This document shows positions 17,478-25,512 of a stretch of DNA of 64,000 bases, piece after piece. The position numbers and the translations under genes were made by a program. Origin of the DNA: JAODBQ01 sp047602055 (GTDB lineage: Bacteria; Actinomycetota; Acidimicrobiia; Acidimicrobiales; Ilumatobacteraceae); NCBI GenBank assembly GCA_047602055.1, contig JASGIG010000001.1:248001-312000 (forward strand), read 5' to 3'. The notes below the pieces were generated by a model. The model was given only the letters and a program-made list of their open reading frames with translations, made no database searches and was not told where the DNA came from. Numbering within the stretch: position 1 is the first letter of the stretch; every line of letters starts with the position of its first letter.

Positions 17478-17715
17478 CCGACTTGCTCGACCGGCACGGG
17501 CGTCGAGCGCCGATCGCGACGATCGGAGCGAGCCGATGCCTGGTGAGCGCGAGCACGACGGCGACGACCTGCAGGATCAGCGCGAGGTTGCCGGCCACGC
17601 CGAGCGTGTCGCTGATGCTCGCCTGGCCGCGCCGCAGGTGATCGGCGACGTGCAGCGCCGACGCCGCACTGAACGCGATCCCGGCTCACCACAGCGGCCG
17701 TTCGCTGTCGGCCAT
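17449..17715 (-). pseudogene. Membrane protein gene broken by a nonsense codon
   Basis: A strong ribosome site (GGGGAGGGG) precedes ATG 17715. The frame reads MADSERPLW, TGA, then AGIAFSAASALHVADHL and ...NLALILQVVAVVLALTRHRL before running into the toxin gene's end. TGG to TGA is the simplest explanation of the stop. The C-terminus is lost against the toxin-antitoxin module, suggesting the module's arrival truncated it. Original family not identified. Confidence 0.5.
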
Positions 17716-17800
17716 GACCCCTCCCCTGCCGCGTGCGCCGAGTTCGAGGTGCTGTCGTGAACGACCTCACGGTTGCCGCGCCGGACGGGGCGGCGGTTCG

Positions 17801-18229
17801 CTACAGCTTGTAGCGGTAGACGTTCGTGGTCCGCGACTCGAAGCCGAGGCGCTGGTAGAGGCGGTTGGCGGCTTCGCGTGAGGGACGGCTGGTGAGGTCG
17901 ACGCTCTTGATGCCGCGCCGGCGCGCCTCGTCGAGCGCGGCGCGGTTCAACGCTTCGCCGACACCGTGGCCACGCGCGGACTCGTCGACGATGACGTCGT
18001 CGATCCATGCCTTCGTCCCGGTGAGCGTCGGATACGTCGACAGCGTCAGGACACCGACGATCGCCCCGTCGACGCGGGCGACGAGCAGGTCGCTGCCCTC
18101 CGACGCGACCATCGCCGCGAGGTGCTCGGCACTCGGTGGCGCCGACGACGACAGCAACGGCAAGAGCCGGTGCACCGCGTCCACCAGTTCGGCATCGGCA
18201 GTGGTGGCGATCTCGACAAGCGCAGTCAC
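17801..18229 (-). CDS. GNAT-family N-acetyltransferase
   Basis: 142 residues. The acetyl-CoA binding motif is visible as VDESARGHGVGEALNRAAL (the RGxGxG/A loop), followed by VDLTSRPSREAANRLYQRLGF, the usual motif B with its conserved Tyr and GF. Length is standard for a single-domain GNAT enzyme. ATG or equivalent start at 18229. Substrate cannot be told from sequence. Confidence 0.88.
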   Translation of the reverse strand: MTALVEIATTADAELVDAVHRLLPLLSSSAPPSAEHLAAMVASEGSDLLVARVDGAIVGVLTLSTYPTLTGTKAWIDDVIVDESARGHGVGEALNRAALDEARRRGIKSVDLTSRPSREAANRLYQRLGFESRTTNVYRYKL

Positions 18230-18287
18230 GAGGGTGACCCTAGGCTCGGGTTCTCATCGCGGCGCAGCCACTCGTACAGTCCCGCGC

Positions 18288-19190
18288 ATGCCTGCCGCCG
18301 ACTTCAGCACCACTGCCCGGACGCTTGCCTCGCTCATCGAACCGTTCGCCGGGCAGGTGTACTTCTCGCCGGAGTGCCACGCCAACTACGTCGCGCTCGG
18401 CTTCGGTCCGAGCCCCGGTGACGCCAACGGGGTCGCCCTACCCGACGGCCCGGCGTACTTCACCAGCCGCGGGTCGGTGATGGGCCAGGTGCCGGGCGAG
18501 GTGGTCGCCGCGGCGTTCGGCGTGTTCAACCCGGAGGCCGTCGTGCCGTCGGTCGCCAAGGGCTGGTCGCTGACCGACGCGGCGACGATCTGCCAGGCTC
18601 GCGACGACGGGGCCATCGCCCAGCTGACCCGGATCCTCGGCGAGCACCCCGACGGCGTCGAGCGCGTCCGCGACCTGTTCGCTCGTGCTGCCGACACGCT
18701 GCGCCCCGAGGGTCGTCCGCTGTACGCCGGGCTGCGCTCGCAGCAGGTCCCCGGCTCGCCGCTCGGCGCGGCCTGGCGCCTCGCCGACATGCTCCGTGAG
18801 TACCGCGGTGACTCGCACACGATCGCCTACACCTCGTCCGGCTTCGACGCCACCGAGATCGGGCTGGTCAGCGAGCAGTGGTGGGGCCTGCCGAAGCGCA
18901 GCTACAGCCGGACCCGGGCATGGACGGACGCCCAGTTCGACGACGCCGCCGAGCGCCTGCACGCCCGGGGCATCTTCGACGGCGACGGCGTGCTGACCGA
19001 CCACGGGCGCGGCGAGCGCGAGCGGGTCGAGCAGATCACCGACGCGCAGATGGCCGCGCCGATCGCCGCGCTCGGCGACGACGCCGCCGAGCTGTTCGGC
19101 CTGCTCGCACCGTGGGGCGAGGCGATCCGCGCCGCGCGCGGCTACCTCGGGGCGGGTCCGCACGACCTCGCCGACGCCGCGAAGGGCTGA
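18288..19190 (+). CDS. SCO6745-family helical protein
   Basis: 300 residues from ATG 18288. The protein is predicted helical and resembles the actinobacterial SCO6745 family: an N-terminal FSPECHANYVALGFGP motif and a GLVSEQWWGLP segment, with a winged-helix-like C-terminal region (LHARGIFDGDGVLTDHGR). No catalytic motif is seen. Function unknown in the family. It is followed on the same strand after 34 bases by the PAC2 gene. Confidence 0.7.
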   Translation: MPAADFSTTARTLASLIEPFAGQVYFSPECHANYVALGFGPSPGDANGVALPDGPAYFTSRGSVMGQVPGEVVAAAFGVFNPEAVVPSVAKGWSLTDAATICQARDDGAIAQLTRILGEHPDGVERVRDLFARAADTLRPEGRPLYAGLRSQQVPGSPLGAAWRLADMLREYRGDSHTIAYTSSGFDATEIGLVSEQWWGLPKRSYSRTRAWTDAQFDDAAERLHARGIFDGDGVLTDHGRGERERVEQITDAQMAAPIAALGDDAAELFGLLAPWGEAIRAARGYLGAGPHDLADAAKG

Positions 19191-19224
19191 CCGGGGTCGG
19201 CGGTCGAGGGGTAGCGTTCGCGGG

Positions 19225-20148
19225 ATGGAGCACGTTCGCTGGCTCGCCCGCCCGACGTTGCGACGGCCCGTGGTGGTCGCCGCCTTCACCGGGTGGAACG
19301 ACGCGGGCGATGCCGCCTCCAACAGCATCCGCCACCTGGTGGAGGCGTGGGGCGCGGCGCCGCTCGCCGAGATCGACCCGGAGGAGTTCACCGACTTCGC
19401 CACCGTCCGCCCGCACGTCCGCCTCGACGCCCAGCGCAAGCGGACCATCGTGTGGCCGACCGTCGGCCTGTGGAGCGCGTCGACGCCCGGCGGCGACGTC
19501 ATCCTCGTGCTCGGCCCGGAACCGGCCCTGCGCTGGAAGCTGTTCATCGAGCAGATCGTCGGCGTCGCCGTGGAGATGGGCGCGTCGATGTTCCTGACGC
19601 TGGGTGCGCTGCTCGCCGACGTGCCGCACACCCGTGACGTGCGCCTGATGGGCACGGCCACCGACGACGCGGTGATCGAGCGCTACGGGCTGCAGCGCAG
19701 CAACTACGAGGGCCCGACCGGCATCGTCGGCGTGGTCCACGACGGCCTCGCCGAGCACGACATCACCTCGGCGTCGTTGTGGGCCGCCGTCCCGGCCTAC
19801 GCGTCGCAGGTGCCGTCGCCGAAGGCCTCGCTCGCGCTGATCGAGCGGACCTGCGAGATCCTCGGCTCGCCGGCGCCCGTCGCCCAGCTGCGCGACGCGG
19901 CTCGCGAGTACGACAACCGGGTCTCGTCGCTCGTCCAGGACGACGGCGACCTCACCGGCTACGTCGCCCGCTTGGAGTCGCTGGCCGACACCGGACAGCT
20001 CGACGACGACCTCGACGAGGACGACGACGATGACGACACCGTCGGCGGCGAGCTGGCCGACGACGCCGAGCCCGAGACGGCCGTCGACGGCGACGAGCTG
20101 ATGGCCGAGCTGGAGCGCTTCCTGCGCGACCAGGGCGACGACGGCTGA
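19225..20148 (+). CDS. PAC2 family protein
   Basis: 307 residues. PAC2 proteins are relatives of the proteasome assembly chaperone PAC2 and are common in actinobacteria. The opening RRPVVVAAFTGWNDAGDAAS and the central VILVLGPEPALRW and GALLADVPHTR motifs are typical. The last 45 residues are almost entirely Asp/Glu, an acidic tail. Role in actinobacteria not established. Confidence 0.88.
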   Translation: MEHVRWLARPTLRRPVVVAAFTGWNDAGDAASNSIRHLVEAWGAAPLAEIDPEEFTDFATVRPHVRLDAQRKRTIVWPTVGLWSASTPGGDVILVLGPEPALRWKLFIEQIVGVAVEMGASMFLTLGALLADVPHTRDVRLMGTATDDAVIERYGLQRSNYEGPTGIVGVVHDGLAEHDITSASLWAAVPAYASQVPSPKASLALIERTCEILGSPAPVAQLRDAAREYDNRVSSLVQDDGDLTGYVARLESLADTGQLDDDLDEDDDDDDTVGGELADDAEPETAVDGDELMAELERFLRDQGDDG

Positions 20149-20161
20149 CGCGGCGACTCGC

Positions 20162-20869
20162 TCAGCCGCCGGGCTCCTCGCCGCGCCACATCGGGGCGCG
20201 GGGTGGGTCGAACGTCGTCGACTGCGCCTGACCGTCGATCGCCGCGAACGCCGCATCGGCCCAGAACCCTTGTCCCGCAAGGGGCTCCGGGAGTGCGCCG
20301 CGTGAGAACCAGCCGACGCCGCTGGTCTCGAGGGGATGGCCGCGCAGCTCGCCGCCGATGGCCCGGCAATGGAACAGGACCATGTACATCGCGAAGCGGG
20401 TGAAGCCGCGGCGCTGGCCGTCGGTGACCGACAGCAGGCCGATCGGCTCGCACTCGATCCCGGTCTCCTCGGCCACCTCCTTGACCGCGACCTCCGACGG
20501 CGAGTACCCGACGTCGGCCCAGCCCGTCGGGTACAGCCACACGCCGCTGTCGGCGCGCTGCACGAGGAGGATCTCGCCTGCGTCGTTGGACACGACTGCG
20601 CCGATCGCCACCTTCGGGGTGACGTAGCCCGGCACGCCCTCGCCGATCGTCTCCATCCACTCCTGCACGAAGTGGTCCTGCTCGCGCTGGATCTCCAGCG
20701 CGGTGTCGGCAGCGGCCTTGATGTCGGCCGCCACGTGAAGCACCTCCTCGAAGCGCTCGCGCTCGTAGAGGCTCTGGGTGAAGCCGAGGCCGGTCCGGGC
20801 GATGGCCGCCAGCGTCTCGCTCCAGCGGACGAGATCCCGCCGGAAGTCGGTCGGGTTCGCGTCGCTCAC
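20162..20869 (-). CDS. Nudix hydrolase with Nudix_N domain
   Basis: About 235 residues from GTG 20869. An N-terminal helical domain typical of the Nudix_N subgroup (ARTGLGFTQSLYERERFEEV) precedes the Nudix fold. The Nudix box reads GYSPSEVAVKEVAEETGI, with Lys in place of the usual Arg of the REUXEE core. It starts 11 bases after the hemQ stop on the same strand, so the two are probably co-transcribed. Substrate (a nucleoside diphosphate derivative) unknown. Confidence 0.87.
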   Translation of the reverse strand: MSDANPTDFRRDLVRWSETLAAIARTGLGFTQSLYERERFEEVLHVAADIKAAADTALEIQREQDHFVQEWMETIGEGVPGYVTPKVAIGAVVSNDAGEILLVQRADSGVWLYPTGWADVGYSPSEVAVKEVAEETGIECEPIGLLSVTDGQRRGFTRFAMYMVLFHCRAIGGELRGHPLETSGVGWFSRGALPEPLAGQGFWADAAFAAIDGQAQSTTFDPPRAPMWRGEEPGG

Positions 20870-20880
20870 GAACCCGGACG

Positions 20881-21582
20881 TTAGATGGCGCGGACCAGTT
20901 CTTCCACGGGGGTGACGATCCCCGTGTAGAACGGGCCGAAGTCGGCGTACAGCGCGGAGGCCTCGTCGAAGCGCATCGTGTAGACGACCTCCTTGAGGTC
21001 GTCGGTGTGCACGCCGAACAGGGTGACACCCCACTCGTAGTCGTCGAGCCCGGCCGAGCCGGTGATGTACTGCACCACCCGGCCGGCGAACTTACGGCCG
21101 CTCGCGCCGTGCTCGTGCATCAGCGTGCTGCGCTGCTCGTACGGCAGCGTGAACCAGTTGGCGTGGCCCTCACGCTTCTTGCTCATCGGGTAGAAGCACC
21201 ACGCGTCCATCACCGTCCCGGCGTAGGCGCCACCGTCGAAGCGCGGCGGGATCTGAGGGTGGAGACGAGCGTTGAGCATCTGCTCGGGCATGCCCTTGGC
21301 GTACTCGCTGACCTCCGTGACGCTGACGTAGCTGTCGACGACGTCGAGCCCGGCGTGTTGCAGGGCGGTCTGCAGGGCGCGCAGCTCGCGGGTGTCCTGG
21401 TGCATCGCCATCACGGCGACGTCGCACTTGTGCCCGAGCATCGCCACCGTGGCCACCTGGCAGCCGGCGGCCTCGGCGGCCTTCACGGCGGCGACCACGG
21501 CCTCGCCGTCGAACAGCGGCGTCGGCTTGCAGAACAGGTGAAGGACTCCGAGTCCGGTTGACGGTCCGACAGGTGTGCTCAT
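20881..21582 (-). CDS. hemQ: Coproheme decarboxylase HemQ (ChdC)
   Basis: 233 residues of the chlorite-dismutase fold. HemQ removes two propionate carboxyls from iron-coproporphyrin III to give haem b, the last step of the coproporphyrin pathway used by actinobacteria. The haem-ligand region is visible as LMHEHGASGRKFAGRV and a conserved Tyr in FYPMSKKR. It lies between fdhD and a Nudix gene with gaps of about 10 bases each, so the three form an operon. Confidence 0.92.
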   Translation of the reverse strand: MSTPVGPSTGLGVLHLFCKPTPLFDGEAVVAAVKAAEAAGCQVATVAMLGHKCDVAVMAMHQDTRELRALQTALQHAGLDVVDSYVSVTEVSEYAKGMPEQMLNARLHPQIPPRFDGGAYAGTVMDAWCFYPMSKKREGHANWFTLPYEQRSTLMHEHGASGRKFAGRVVQYITGSAGLDDYEWGVTLFGVHTDDLKEVVYTMRFDEASALYADFGPFYTGIVTPVEELVRAI

Positions 21583-21592
21583 GAAGCCCAGG

Positions 21593-22405
21593 CTACGAAG
21601 GCAGGCGCTCCGGGGCGTAGACGTTGAGACGGTCGGCGCGGACGAAGCCGGTGAGCGTCAGGCCGGCGCGACGGGCGGTGCGGACGGCCAGCGACGTGGG
21701 CGCGCTCACCGCGACGAGGGTGCCGAAGCCGGCCGCCCAGGCCTTCTGGACCAGCTCGAAGCTGGCCCGGCCGCTGACGAACAGGCCGAGACCGGTCGCC
21801 GGCAGCCGCCCGTCGAGCTGCATCCGCCCGACGACCTTGTCGACGGCGTTGTGCCGGCCGACGTCCTCGCGCACGTCGAGCACGTCGCCTGCGGCGGTGA
21901 ACGCCGCGGCGGCGTGCACGGCACCGGTCGCCGCGAACAACCCCTGCACGTCGCGGACGCGCTCGGGGATCGACCGCAGCACGTCGAGCGCGACCTGCGG
22001 CGTCGGCGGCAGCAGCGTCAGCCGCGCGGTGAGCGCGTCGATCGACTCGGTGCCGCAGATCCCGCAGCTCGACGTCGTGGTGCCGAGCCGCGCGGTCGGC
22101 ACCGGTGCCCGCCCGCCGGTCTCGACCGTGACGACGTTGAACCCCGAGTCCAGCGCCGCACCGTCGGCGCAGTAGCGCACACCCGTGACCGGCGCTCCGG
22201 CGAGGAGACCCTCGGTGAAGCAGAACCCGACGGCCAGCTCGAAGTCGTTGCCGGGCGTGCGCATCGTCGTGCTGACGAGCGCCCCGTCGAGTTGCACCGT
22301 CAACGGCTCCTCGACGATCAGCTCGTCGGGGTGGCGGCGTGCCTGACCCGCAGCGACGGTGGTGACGAGCAGGGTCTCGCTGCGCCGCCGCGTCGCCCCT
22401 GCCAT
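21593..22405 (-). CDS. fdhD: Formate dehydrogenase accessory sulfurtransferase FdhD
   Basis: About 270 residues. FdhD moves sulfur from a cysteine desulfurase to the bis-MGD molybdenum cofactor of formate dehydrogenase. The CxxC motif that carries the persulfide is present (SSCGICG). VREDVGRHNAVDKVVG and LFVSGRASFELVQKA, conserved cofactor-binding stretches, are intact. ATG at 22405 is preferred over GTG at 22411. No formate dehydrogenase gene lies in the window. Confidence 0.92.
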   Translation of the reverse strand: MAGATRRRSETLLVTTVAAGQARRHPDELIVEEPLTVQLDGALVSTTMRTPGNDFELAVGFCFTEGLLAGAPVTGVRYCADGAALDSGFNVVTVETGGRAPVPTARLGTTTSSCGICGTESIDALTARLTLLPPTPQVALDVLRSIPERVRDVQGLFAATGAVHAAAAFTAAGDVLDVREDVGRHNAVDKVVGRMQLDGRLPATGLGLFVSGRASFELVQKAWAAGFGTLVAVSAPTSLAVRTARRAGLTLTGFVRADRLNVYAPERLPS

Positions 22406-22464
22406 CTGCACGACGGTACCCCGGGTCCGCCGGACCCGACTCGTGGAGGGAATAACGTCACGGC

Positions 22465-23274
22465 ATGACCGAACAGAACAACGGCCGGATCTTCGCCGCG
22501 GAGACGGTCGGCACCGCTGTGCTCATCCTCGGCGGCCCGGGCACGGCGATCCTGGCGAGCGAGGCGGTGGGCTCCACCGTCGGCATCGCCCTCGGCTTCG
22601 GCCTGTCGCTGATGATCATGGTGTACGTCATCGGCCCGATCTCGGGCTGCCACATCAACCCGGCGGTGACCCTCGGTGCCTTCCTTGCCAGGAGGTGCAG
22701 CGGCACGCACGCGATCTTCGCCGTGCTCGGCCAGCTCGTCGGTGCGATCGGCGGGGCGGCGGTGATCTACGGCATCGCCAGCGGTCGCGACGACTGGGAA
22801 CGTGGCCAGTTCGCCGCCAACCTGTGGACCGCGCCCGGCAAGTACTTCGGGCTCGGCTCGACGATCGTCGTCGAGGTCATCTTCACCGCACTGCTCGTGC
22901 TCGTCGTCCTGGTGGCGACCAAGCCCGGCTTCCCCAACGGGCTCAACGGCGTCGTCATCGGCCTGACGCTGACGCTCATCCACCTCATCACCATCCCGGT
23001 CGACAACACCAGCGTGAACCCGGTGCGCAGCCTGGCGACGGCGCTGTTCGCCGATCAGAAGACCGACGCGCTGCAGCAGCTGTGGGCGTTCATCGTCTTC
23101 CCGCTGCTCGGCGCGGTGATCGGCGTGATGATCTTCCTGATGCTCGACGACAGCCGGCTGGAGGACACGCTGCTCGCCGAGGTCCCCGGCCTCACCGACG
23201 TGCGCGACACCCTCGATCACGGCGTCGACGAAGCCGTCGACGGCATCGAGGACGTCATCGACCGAGACGATTGA
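22465..23274 (+). CDS. MIP-family aquaporin
   Basis: 269 residues with six transmembrane segments and the two pore half-helices. The first carries the standard HINPAVT; the second reads SVNPVRS, with Val in place of Ala, a variant also known in some bacterial aquaporins. It has a small AqpZ-like core, then an unusual acidic C-terminal tail of about 35 residues (DVRDTLDHGVDEAVDGIEDV). Divergent from fdhD. Water transport is likely; glycerol cannot be excluded. Confidence 0.92.
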   Translation: MTEQNNGRIFAAETVGTAVLILGGPGTAILASEAVGSTVGIALGFGLSLMIMVYVIGPISGCHINPAVTLGAFLARRCSGTHAIFAVLGQLVGAIGGAAVIYGIASGRDDWERGQFAANLWTAPGKYFGLGSTIVVEVIFTALLVLVVLVATKPGFPNGLNGVVIGLTLTLIHLITIPVDNTSVNPVRSLATALFADQKTDALQQLWAFIVFPLLGAVIGVMIFLMLDDSRLEDTLLAEVPGLTDVRDTLDHGVDEAVDGIEDVIDRDD

Positions 23275-23279
23275 CATCG

Positions 23280-23366
23280 CGCTCCGGTCGCCGCACAGCG
23301 GCTCCGCTCCGCCTACCGTGCTCGCCACCCCGCTGCGCTTGGGCGCTCGCCGCGTCTCGGATTGGT
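23280..23366 (+). repeat. Dispersed repeat family B, copy 1
   Basis: GCTCCGGTCGCCGC through CCGCGTCTCGGATTGG is related over its length to 35747-35842 (inverted) and 63446-63532. All three lie between genes. Shared cores include CCGTGCTCGCC and CTCGCCGCG. Confidence 0.65.
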
Positions 23367-23385
23367 GCTGACCCTCGCCCCCGGC

Positions 23386-23490
23386 GCGATGTGAGATGTG
23401 CGCACGGGCGCCGCACATCTCACATCGCCGGTCCACCGTCGAGCAGCGCGATTCGAGATGTGCGCAGCTGCGCTGCACATCTCGAATCGC
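23386..23490. repeat. Dispersed hairpin repeat family A, two copies
   Basis: Two near-perfect stem-loops stand side by side: 23386-23428 (17-bp stem GCGATGTGAGATGTGCG) and 23448-23490 (16-bp stem GCGATTCGAGATGTGC). They lie between the convergent aquaporin and FAD-oxidoreductase genes and fill that 250-base gap together with the family B copy. Further copies are at 45285-45388. They may terminate transcription from both sides. Confidence 0.85.
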
Positions 23491-23529
23491 GAGATGCCGA
23501 GCAGATGCCGAGCCGAGCCGAGCCGACGG

Positions 23530-24987
23530 TCAGGCGAGCAGTGCGGCCAGGAGGTCGGCCCTCGCCTTCGGGCCCAGGGGGGCTTCGGGGTCACGGTTGT
23601 CGCGGTCTTGCCAGACGGCAAGGATGCGCGCCTGCACGTCGGGGTCGGTCATCAGGGCCTCGGGCGAGCTGAGCAGGTTGAACGAGCGCATGAATGCCCG
23701 CAGCACCACGGCGTCGAGGCGCAGCGCAGGGGCGAGACCCTCGCGCAGCACGCCGCGGACGAAGGCGTTCGGGTCATCCGGATCGGCGTCCGGGTCCTCG
23801 CCGGCGAGCAACTTGGCCGCCACCCTGCGGGCCTCGGCGTCCTGCGCCACCGACGACCGGTACCACGGCTCGATCTCGGCGCGCAGCGCGCCGTCGTAGG
23901 CCAGCGCCACAGCGGTGAGATCGCCGGGGTTTGCCGCCAGCGCGTCGGCGAGCAGGTGCGCTCCCCAGAACGCCGTGCTGCAGCCGCGCCCGTACAGCGG
24001 ATTCGTGCACAGGGTGGCGTCGCCGATGGCGATCACGCCGGTGGCCACCGGCTGGCCGTCGACGACGTGGCCGCGCCGGCGGTTGAGCAGCCCGGCCATC
24101 ACGTGGACCTCGGGGGTGATCGGCTCGGCCCGGCCGTCGAGCCATGGCTGGGCGGCGACGAGCTGGGCCGCGCAGGCGTCGAAGACGACCGGGTCGGCGA
24201 GCGTCTTGCGCAACTCGGTGTCCGCGGTCGGCGTCGCCAGCGTGATCGAGAAGGTGCGGTTGTCGCCGACGAACACGCCGTACTTCAGGTAGCCGAGATC
24301 GCCGCCGATCGCGCCGCCACGCGGCGGCGCGTCGTGCCCGGCGCGCAGCCGGTAGAAGCGGCTGAAGTAGACGATCCCGGTGTCCTCGGTCGCCTCCTCG
24401 ACGGGCGGCGCGCCGACCGCGGCGAGCCACTCGGACAGCCCGCTGCGCCGGCCGGCGGCGACGACGACGAGCTCGGCATCGATCGACGCGCCGTCGGCGA
24501 GGCGGACGCCTGTGACGAGCGGGCGGCCGTTGGCGTCCGGCTCGCCGGCAGTGAGCAGGCCGTCGACGCCGACACCGACGCGCATCGTCACCCGCCCCTC
24601 GGCGAGCGCGGCGCGGCGCACGACCCACTCGAACGTCGTGCGCCGGCAGGCCAGCATCACCAGCTCGTCGTCGCCGGGCTCGGGCTGATAGCCGACGATC
24701 GTCGGTGGGAGGTCGTCGCCGAAGCGCAGTTCGGTGGCGCCCTCGGCGAGCAGCGCCGCCCACACGTCGGGATGGTCGCGGCGCAGGATCGTCGTCAGCC
24801 GCGCCAGCAGGGCATGGCTGTGGCGCACCTGCGGAGCGCCGCGCCGGTCCCACTCGAACGCGTCGTCCGACGTCGCCGGCATCGGGGTGTCGTCACGTTC
24901 GACCACCGTGATGTCGTGTCCCGCTCGCGCCAGCGTCAACGCCGCCCCGAGCCCGGCCACCCCGCCACCGACCACCACCACGTGCAT
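23530..24987 (-). CDS. FAD-dependent oxidoreductase
   Basis: About 485 residues from ATG 24987. The N-terminus is a Rossmann dinucleotide-binding motif (VVVVGGGVAGLGAALTLARAG, GxGxxG). A later GVIAIGDATLCTNPLYGRGCS supplies the second FAD contact (GD motif) seen in flavin monooxygenases and tryptophan-halogenase-like or geranylgeranyl-reductase-like proteins. The downstream helical region is of unknown partner. Substrate not predictable; the frame upstream of 24987 is not protein-like. Confidence 0.85.
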   Translation of the reverse strand: MHVVVVGGGVAGLGAALTLARAGHDITVVERDDTPMPATSDDAFEWDRRGAPQVRHSHALLARLTTILRRDHPDVWAALLAEGATELRFGDDLPPTIVGYQPEPGDDELVMLACRRTTFEWVVRRAALAEGRVTMRVGVGVDGLLTAGEPDANGRPLVTGVRLADGASIDAELVVVAAGRRSGLSEWLAAVGAPPVEEATEDTGIVYFSRFYRLRAGHDAPPRGGAIGGDLGYLKYGVFVGDNRTFSITLATPTADTELRKTLADPVVFDACAAQLVAAQPWLDGRAEPITPEVHVMAGLLNRRRGHVVDGQPVATGVIAIGDATLCTNPLYGRGCSTAFWGAHLLADALAANPGDLTAVALAYDGALRAEIEPWYRSSVAQDAEARRVAAKLLAGEDPDADPDDPNAFVRGVLREGLAPALRLDAVVLRAFMRSFNLLSSPEALMTDPDVQARILAVWQDRDNRDPEAPLGPKARADLLAALLA

Positions 24988-25025
24988 GCCCCGAAGGTAC
25001 TGGCGCGCTACAAGTTCCCAGCAGC

Positions 25026-25068
25026 GCGATGAGCGATGAGGCGAAGAGCCCGGCTCATCACTCATCGC
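25026..25068. repeat. Inverted repeat upstream of the FAD oxidoreductase
   Basis: GCGATGAGCGATGAG pairs with CTCATCACTCATCGC (14 of 15) across 13 bases. It lies in the 525-base gap between the divergent FAD-oxidoreductase and groEL genes and could be a regulatory or repeat element. Confidence 0.6.
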
Positions 25069-25130
25069 ACGGGCCGCACCGGGGCGAGGCGCAAGAACCG
25101 TCGCCAGCCCAGCTCGCACAGCGACCGGGG

Positions 25131-25390
25131 CACGGCTGTCAGCCAAGAGGCGGCAGTGCAGCCCGCCGAACGCCACCACCCGCTCCGGCGGCGCCTCGAT
25201 CCCCACGACACCCGGCGTCGCGTCGCACGAGACACGACTGACAGCCAACAACCGGCAACGCAACCCGCCGAACGCCACCGCCGCTCGGACGACGCCTCGA
25301 CGAACGACACCGAACGTTGCGTGCCGCACGAGGCACGGCTGACAGCCAACAGGCGGCAGCGGCCACCGCGAGCCGAGGAAGCCTGCGTGG
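25131..25390. repeat. Imperfect tandem repeat, period about 101 bp, 2.6 copies
   Basis: CACGGCTGTCAGCCAA at 25131, CACGACTGACAGCCAA at 25233 and CACGGCTGACAGCCAA at 25334 begin three units; CCCGCCGAACGCCACC recurs inside the first two. The third unit is incomplete. No reading frame with credible protein character was seen. The array fills the region before the groEL CIRCE site. Confidence 0.75.
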
Positions 25391-25422
25391 CGCCTGAACG
25401 CAATGCAGAGCGTGTTGCCTCA

Positions 25423-25455
25423 TTAGCACTCGTCGGCGTAGAGTGCTAGCACTCT
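25423..25455 (+). promoter_or_regulatory. CIRCE operator (HrcA site) of groEL
   Basis: TTAGCACTC-N9-GAGTGCTAG at 25423-25449 matches the CIRCE consensus with one change. The right arm is itself part of a second palindrome, GAGTGCTAGCACTC (25441-25454), so two overlapping dyads are present. HrcA repression released by heat shock is expected. It lies about 65 bases before the groEL start. Confidence 0.92.
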
Positions 25456-25512
25456 CGTGCGCCGAGTGCGAACGAGCCACGCTCATCACTCAACCCTCAT
25501 CGTGGAGGATCC

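Noticed and set aside
25131..25390. CRISPR array
   Set aside because: Three units of about 101 bp are alike over most of their length; there are no short repeats with unique spacers and no cas genes.
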